From: Streptomyces reniochalinae
GTDB taxonomy: Bacteria; Actinomycetota; Actinomycetes; Streptomycetales; Streptomycetaceae
Assembly: GCF_003323735.1 (NCBI RefSeq)
Contig: NZ_QOIM01000018.1
Coordinates: forward strand, 124,001 to 188,000
Direction: 5' to 3'
DNA: 64,000 nt
This document shows positions 62,539 through 64,000 of the stretch, piece after piece; the first letter of the stretch is position 1; each line of letters opens with the position of its first letter. The translations under genes and the position numbers were made by a program. The notes under the pieces are model-generated. The model ran no database searches and had not been told where the DNA came from. It worked only from the letters and a program-made list of their open reading frames with translations.

Positions 62539-64000
62539 GTGCCGTACGCGGTTCTCAGATCCCCGCAGACCTCCCGGTTCGTCGGCCGCCGGGACGAACT
62601 CGGCGCCCTGAGCGAGGCGCTCGCCACCGCACCCTCCGTGGCCTTCGTCGAGGGCGAGGCCGGCATCGGCAAGACCCGGCTCATCCACGAGGCGCTCCGC
62701 GGGGCCGCCGGGCGCCCCGGTGCCCCGCGACGGCGGGTACTGGCGGGCAGCTGTCTGCCGCTGCGCGAGCCGTTCCCCTACGGCCCGGTCGTCGACCTGC
62801 TGCGCGGACTGGGCGAGGACCTGCCCTCCCGGCTGAACCCCGTCTGCGGCGCGCTGCGCGCCTACATGCCCGAGCTGGCCGCCGTCCTGCCGCCCGCGCC
62901 CGATCCGCCGGCCGACCACCGGGCCACCCAGCACCGGCTCTTCCGCGCCGTGCGCGCGCTGCTGGAGGCACTCGGCGACACCGTGGTCGTGGTGGAGGAC
63001 GTGCACTGGGCGGACGACGGGACGCGCGACCTGCTGCGGTTCCTCGTCGACGCCCCGCCGCCCGGACTCTCGCTGGTGCTCAGCTACCGGCGTGAGGACC
63101 TGCCCGCGGGCGGGCTGCCGTTGGGGCGGGCACACCGCTGCCCGCCCGGCACCACCGAGATCCGCGTGCCCCTGCACCCGCTGGATCCGGCGGCCGTGTC
63201 CGCGCTGACGGCCGCCATGACCGGCGGCCGTCCCGTGACCGAGGAACTGGCGGCCGAGCTGCACCGCACCACGGCCGGCATCCCCTTCGTGCTGGAGGAG
63301 ACGGTGCGGGTGCTGTCGGCCGGCTCCCGCGGCGGGCAGCGTCTCGACTGGGACGGGCTCGCGCACATGCGCGTCCCCGCGCTCCTCCTGGAGGCGACCG
63401 CTGACCGCATGGCGCAGCTCTCGACCGCCGCCGCCGACGCGGTACGTGCCGCGGCGGTGGTACGCGTACCGGCCGAGGAGGACCTGATCGCGGACGTGAT
63501 GGGCGCCTTCGGGCCTGACCCGCGTGCCGGCGGGCGCGCCCCCGCGGCGGGCGCCGCCCTCCGCGAGGCCCTGCAAGCGGGCATGCTCCACGAGGAGGAC
63601 GGCGGACGGTACGGCTTCCGGCACACCCTCGCCCAGCAGGCGGTCTACTCCACACTCCCGGGCCCCGACCGCCACCTGCTGCACAGACAGGCCCTGACCG
63701 CGCTGGCCCGCAGGGACCCGCAGCCGCTGGTGCGGCTGGCCTACCACGCCCGGCTGTGCGGCGACTGGAGCGCCTGGTACCGGTACTGCGAGCAGGCCGT
63801 CGACGCCGCGCACGCCATGGGAGACACCGCGCTCGTGGTGGAGCTGCTGGAGGAACTGCTGTGCGACGACCGGTTGCCGACGCGGGAACGCGGCCGGCTC
63901 GCCGCCCGGCTCTCCACGGAGGCCGCCGTCGGCCTGGCCCACCGCCGTGCCACCGGACTGCTGCGCCGCGTCCTGCGCGACGCAGGGCTCCCCGAGGGGC
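62539..64000 (+). CDS. LuxR-family large ATPase regulator, N-terminal part (runs off the right edge)
   Basis: At least 487 residues before the window ends. It begins FVGRRDELGALSEALAT and has Walker A GEAGIGKT (39-46) and Walker B VVVVEDVHWADD (149-160), then AELHRTTAGIPFVLEETVRV and RFGFRHTLAQQAVYSTL-type segments (YGFRHTLAQQAVYSTLPGPD), as in LAL-type (MalT-like) regulators whose LuxR helix-turn-helix would lie beyond the edge. The start is GTG at 62539, 8 nt after GGAGG. It is divergent from the DUF2945 gene, so it need not control the crt cluster. Confidence 0.82.
   Translation, partial: MPYAVLRSPQTSRFVGRRDELGALSEALATAPSVAFVEGEAGIGKTRLIHEALRGAAGRPGAPRRRVLAGSCLPLREPFPYGPVVDLLRGLGEDLPSRLNPVCGALRAYMPELAAVLPPAPDPPADHRATQHRLFRAVRALLEALGDTVVVVEDVHWADDGTRDLLRFLVDAPPPGLSLVLSYRREDLPAGGLPLGRAHRCPPGTTEIRVPLHPLDPAAVSALTAAMTGGRPVTEELAAELHRTTAGIPFVLEETVRVLSAGSRGGQRLDWDGLAHMRVPALLLEATADRMAQLSTAAADAVRAAAVVRVPAEEDLIADVMGAFGPDPRAGGRAPAAGAALREALQAGMLHEEDGGRYGFRHTLAQQAVYSTLPGPDRHLLHRQALTALARRDPQPLVRLAYHARLCGDWSAWYRYCEQAVDAAHAMGDTALVVELLEELLCDDRLPTRERGRLAARLSTEAAVGLAHRRATGLLRRVLRDAGLPEG

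Noticed and set aside
62508..63095. Alternative plus-strand frame over the LuxR-type gene
   Set aside because: The Walker A and B motifs and the whole domain are in the frame from GTG 62539; this frame gives only Arg/Pro-rich sequence.

Overview
The window is 64 kb of very GC-rich actinobacterial chromosome, most likely Streptomyces or a close relative. The reasons are the strong third-position GC bias, frequent GTG starts and ATGA/GTGA/TGATG overlaps, families typical of Streptomyces (DUF574 methyltransferase, DUF6480, DUF2795, SigB/F-like sigma factor, a BlaL/BlaA/BlaB-type beta-lactamase locus, a crt carotenoid cluster) and an intergenic mosaic of Streptomyces-type palindromes near 24.8 kb. 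I see no rRNA, tRNA, prophage, CRISPR array or intact insertion sequence. The only mobile-element trace is a short transposase remnant near 2.6 kb.

Layout. 0-4.7 kb holds housekeeping and stress genes: a PRC-barrel protein, a tiny membrane protein, a TetR/NmrA-type divergent pair with two matching operators, a GNAT acetyltransferase and a DUF574 methyltransferase. 4.9-15.5 kb is one tightly coupled operon: a Tat-type lipoprotein sugar-binding protein, two permeases, a dedicated ATPase, a PHP-family metallohydrolase, a sugar isomerase/epimerase-like protein, a Gfo/Idh/MocA oxidoreductase and a GH38 alpha-mannosidase. It reads as an import and cleavage pathway for a mannoside. 15.6-17.3 kb holds VOC, DUF2795 and FhaA-N-like small genes.

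17.5-26.5 kb is a sugar-acid regulon: an enolase-superfamily dehydratase, a zinc alcohol dehydrogenase, a TIM-barrel-like protein and a ChvE/GguA/GguB-type multiple-sugar ABC transporter. It faces an IclR regulator coupled to a gluconolactonase. A 14-bp motif is shared, with 13 identities, between the operon promoter and the IclR leader. 26.7-29.2 kb holds a DUF6480 membrane protein behind a plausible stress-sigma promoter, a VOC protein and a SigB/F/G-type sigma factor. 29.2-36.6 kb is a second, galactose-oriented regulon: a FadR-type GntR regulator divergent from a GH42 beta-galactosidase, an ABC importer without its own ATPase, and a DgoD-type galactonate dehydratase.

36.8-39.2 kb is the least familiar part. 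A predicted FHA plus winged-helix protein is translationally coupled to a Ser/Thr kinase that continues through one membrane span into an outside lytic-transglycosylase-like domain. 39.3-48.7 kb holds an orphan FabH-like ketosynthase, a family 5 uracil-DNA glycosylase preceded by four 18-bp tandem repeats, a GlcP-like sugar permease, the threonine-degradation operon tdh-kbl-lysR, a LigC-like ATP-dependent ligase and a small secreted peptide followed by four 13-bp repeats. 48.8-51.9 kb is the beta-lactamase with its LysR regulator and a BlaB-like SxxK protein. 53-62.3 kb is an aryl-carotenoid cluster (crtI, crtB and a Rieske gene converging on crtU, crtT, crtY) with a FAD oxidoreductase, DUF3140 and DUF2945 upstream. 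No crtE is present. The window ends inside a large LuxR-family ATPase regulator.
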